From positions 1-13,464 of the forward strand of contig JBBDYO010000075.1 of NCBI GenBank assembly GCA_040901495.1: 13,464 nt of DNA, written 5' to 3'. This DNA comes from VRUE01 sp040901495. Lineage in GTDB: Bacteria; Actinomycetota; Thermoleophilia; Solirubrobacterales; 70-9. Under the pieces are notes generated by a model, which did not search any database, had not been told where the DNA came from, and worked only from the letters and a program-made list of their open reading frames with translations. This document shows positions 12,428-13,464 of the stretch, piece by piece (the first letter of the stretch is position 1; each line of letters begins with the position of its first letter). The translations under genes and the position numbers were made by a program.

Positions 12428-13206
12428 CAGCGCATTGCCCTCTCAAGCGGGCTCCCACTGGGGCCGGTGTCGCGGATCCCCTTCGCCGCCTCGAGAATCT
12501 CGTGGCGCTCGACGCGGGCCCGCCCCTCCTGCCTGGCTCGCAGCTCGGCCGCCTTCTGCGCCTCTGAGAGCTTGGCGATCAGCGTGTCGCGGGTCTGCTC
12601 GAGCTCCTCGACGCCGGCTATGTGTGCCTCGGCCGAGCGCCGGGCGGTCGGCAGCTCCTCCGGCAGGTCGCGTGTGTAAGCGGCCAGCTCAGCCTCAAGC
12701 CTGGCGATCTGCCGGCGCAGCTCGTGGCGGACCTCGAGCGCCTCGCTCTCCTCAGCCAGGTCGGGAAGCTCGGCGGGGGTGACGGGCCGGGCCGGCTCTG
12801 GCTCGCCTGATGCACCGGGAATGTTCGCGCAGGCGCTGATCACGAGCGCCAGCTCGTTCGGGTCGAGGCCCGCGTCCAGGGCGCGGCGAAGCGCGGAGAT
12901 GGCGATCTCCTCGATCTCGGGGGACGGCTCGATCCCGTCCGCCACGAACGTCCCCTGGCCCTGGCGACTGAGGACCAGGCCCTCCTTCTCCAAGCCCTCG
13001 TACACCGCCCGCACGGTGTTCACGTTCACCCCCGCCCACTCCGCGAGGCGCCGAAAGCTCGGCAGTTGCTCCCCGGCGGCGAGGTGGCCGGTGGCGATCA
13101 GCGCCCGCAGGCGCCAGGTCAGCTGTAGGCCGACCGGAAGCTCGCCCCCGGGATCGGTGGCGAACGGGTTAGGCCCCGAAGCTTGACTGGCTGCTTGCTG
13201 TGCCAC
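12409..13206 (-). CDS. GntR-family transcriptional regulator with coiled-coil C-terminus
   Basis: The 265 residues begin with a winged-helix GntR domain at about 22-92 (LTWRLRALIATGHLAAGEQLPSFRRLAEWAGVNVNTVRAVYEGLEKEGLV, then a wing ending GQGTFV). Instead of a known effector-binding domain, the rest is Ala/Glu/Arg-rich. A long predicted coiled coil (about 150-245, ELRRQIARLEAELAAYTRDL onward) ends in a basic tail. YtrA-type GntR proteins have short C-termini and control ABC transporter genes, which fits its pairing with the MlaE permease, though this C-terminus is longer. The start GTG 13206 has a TTGACT/TACTGT promoter eight bases upstream, so the mRNA is leaderless or nearly so. A palindromic operator over the -35 box suggests self-repression. 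Confidence 0.9.
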   Translation of the reverse strand: MAQQAASQASGPNPFATDPGGELPVGLQLTWRLRALIATGHLAAGEQLPSFRRLAEWAGVNVNTVRAVYEGLEKEGLVLSRQGQGTFVADGIEPSPEIEEIAISALRRALDAGLDPNELALVISACANIPGASGEPEPARPVTPAELPDLAEESEALEVRHELRRQIARLEAELAAYTRDLPEELPTARRSAEAHIAGVEELEQTRDTLIAKLSEAQKAAELRARQEGRARVERHEILEAAKGIRDTGPSGSPLERAMRWWRHTP

Positions 13207-13214
13207 TAATCCGC

Positions 13215-13243
13215 ACAGTAATGGATATATGTGAGCTAGTCAA
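13215..13243 (-). promoter_or_regulatory. Promoter of the GntR-MlaE operon
   Basis: On the minus strand TTGACT (13243-13238) and TACTGT (13220-13215) are separated by exactly 17 bases. GTG 13206 follows eight bases after the -10 box, so transcription would begin at or one base before the start codon. No Shine-Dalgarno sequence is present. Confidence 0.7.
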
Positions 13244-13251
13244 CTAGCACA
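13232..13251. promoter_or_regulatory. Palindromic operator over the -35 box, probably for GntR
   Basis: TGAGCTAGT and ACTAGCACA face each other across two bases, matching at eight of nine positions, with a perfect core CTAGT-CA-ACTAG. It covers the whole -35 box of the GntR gene. A twofold site of this size at this place is what a GntR-type dimer would need to repress its own operon. Confidence 0.55.
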
Positions 13252-13405
13252 GCTATGAAAACAAGCAGGCAACCGCCCCTCCAACTGAGGGCTAGGTCAA
13301 AGAATGAGGAGCAGCCTTAGAACCTGTCTCAAAACCTACGTGTGCGAGCTGGCGAGGGCCGGACCGAGCGGGGGTAGGACGCAGGGAGCCTGAATAGCAG
13401 CGCTC
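13252..13405. other. Unassigned stretch upstream of the GntR promoter
   Basis: No gene is recognised. The segment is less GC-rich than its surroundings up to about 13340. It contains GAACCTGTCTCAAAA (13320-13334), which is reminiscent of the tips of some insertion sequences, but no matching inverted copy lies in the window. Confidence 0.3.
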
Positions 13406-13464
13406 ATGACTATCCGGTTGCGTCAGGCTGGCGACTGGGTCGATCGTCACATCGCACGTGAGCA
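13406..13464 (+). CDS. Possible start of a plus-strand gene, cut by the window end
   Basis: ATG 13406 opens a frame that stays open for the 19 codons left (MTIRLRQAGDWVDRHIARE). There is no clear ribosome-binding site, and the fragment is too short to assign. It could equally be a chance frame. Confidence 0.25.
   Translation, partial: MTIRLRQAGDWVDRHIARE

Overview
The window is GC-rich DNA with tightly packed genes on both strands. It carries a long, Alu-domain SRP RNA, several genes that look leaderless, and many GTG, TTG or CTG starts. It most resembles a high-GC actinobacterium. The gene mix (GMC oxidoreductase, lone MlaE/YrbE permease, GT-C-like membrane protein) would suit the Thermoleophilia/Solirubrobacterales, but that placement is inference, because no marker here fixes the lineage.

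Region 1 (1-4204, minus strand) is the DNA maintenance operon dnaX-ybaB-recR. dnaX overlaps ybaB by one base. A GMC-family FAD oxidoreductase gene sits between ybaB and the 5' part of recR and overlaps recR by four bases. dnaX carries a run of 14 G followed by a hairpin at the place where other bacteria make a short gamma form, so programmed frameshifting is a real possibility.

Region 2 (4273-8326) opens with a divergently transcribed multi-spanning membrane protein (GT-C-like) that contains a strong palindrome inside its reading frame. It converges on a minus-strand acetolactate decarboxylase. Divergent from that is a two-gene ABC exporter (ATPase plus ABC-2 permease).

Region 3 (8341-9917) holds the minus-strand SRP RNA (about 271 nt) and a CPA2-type cation:proton antiporter. 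The two are divided by a 12-bp-spaced inverted repeat whose arms supply one -10 box to each.

Region 4 (9918-11631) has tRNA-Val(CAC), then a near-consensus promoter crossed by three TGTCC repeats spaced 19 bp apart. This drives a small excisionase-type HTH gene. Next is a minus-strand pair of pterin-4a-carbinolamine dehydratase and an ArfB-like ribosome-rescue factor, the latter apparently starting at CTG. A small plus-strand heptad-repeat coiled-coil membrane protein follows.

Region 5 (11636-13464) is a minus-strand operon in which a GntR-type regulator with an unusual coiled-coil C-terminus overlaps an orphan MlaE/YrbE permease. Its promoter carries a good palindromic operator over the -35 box. 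The last 150 bases are largely unassigned.

No CRISPR array, complete insertion sequence or defence system was seen.
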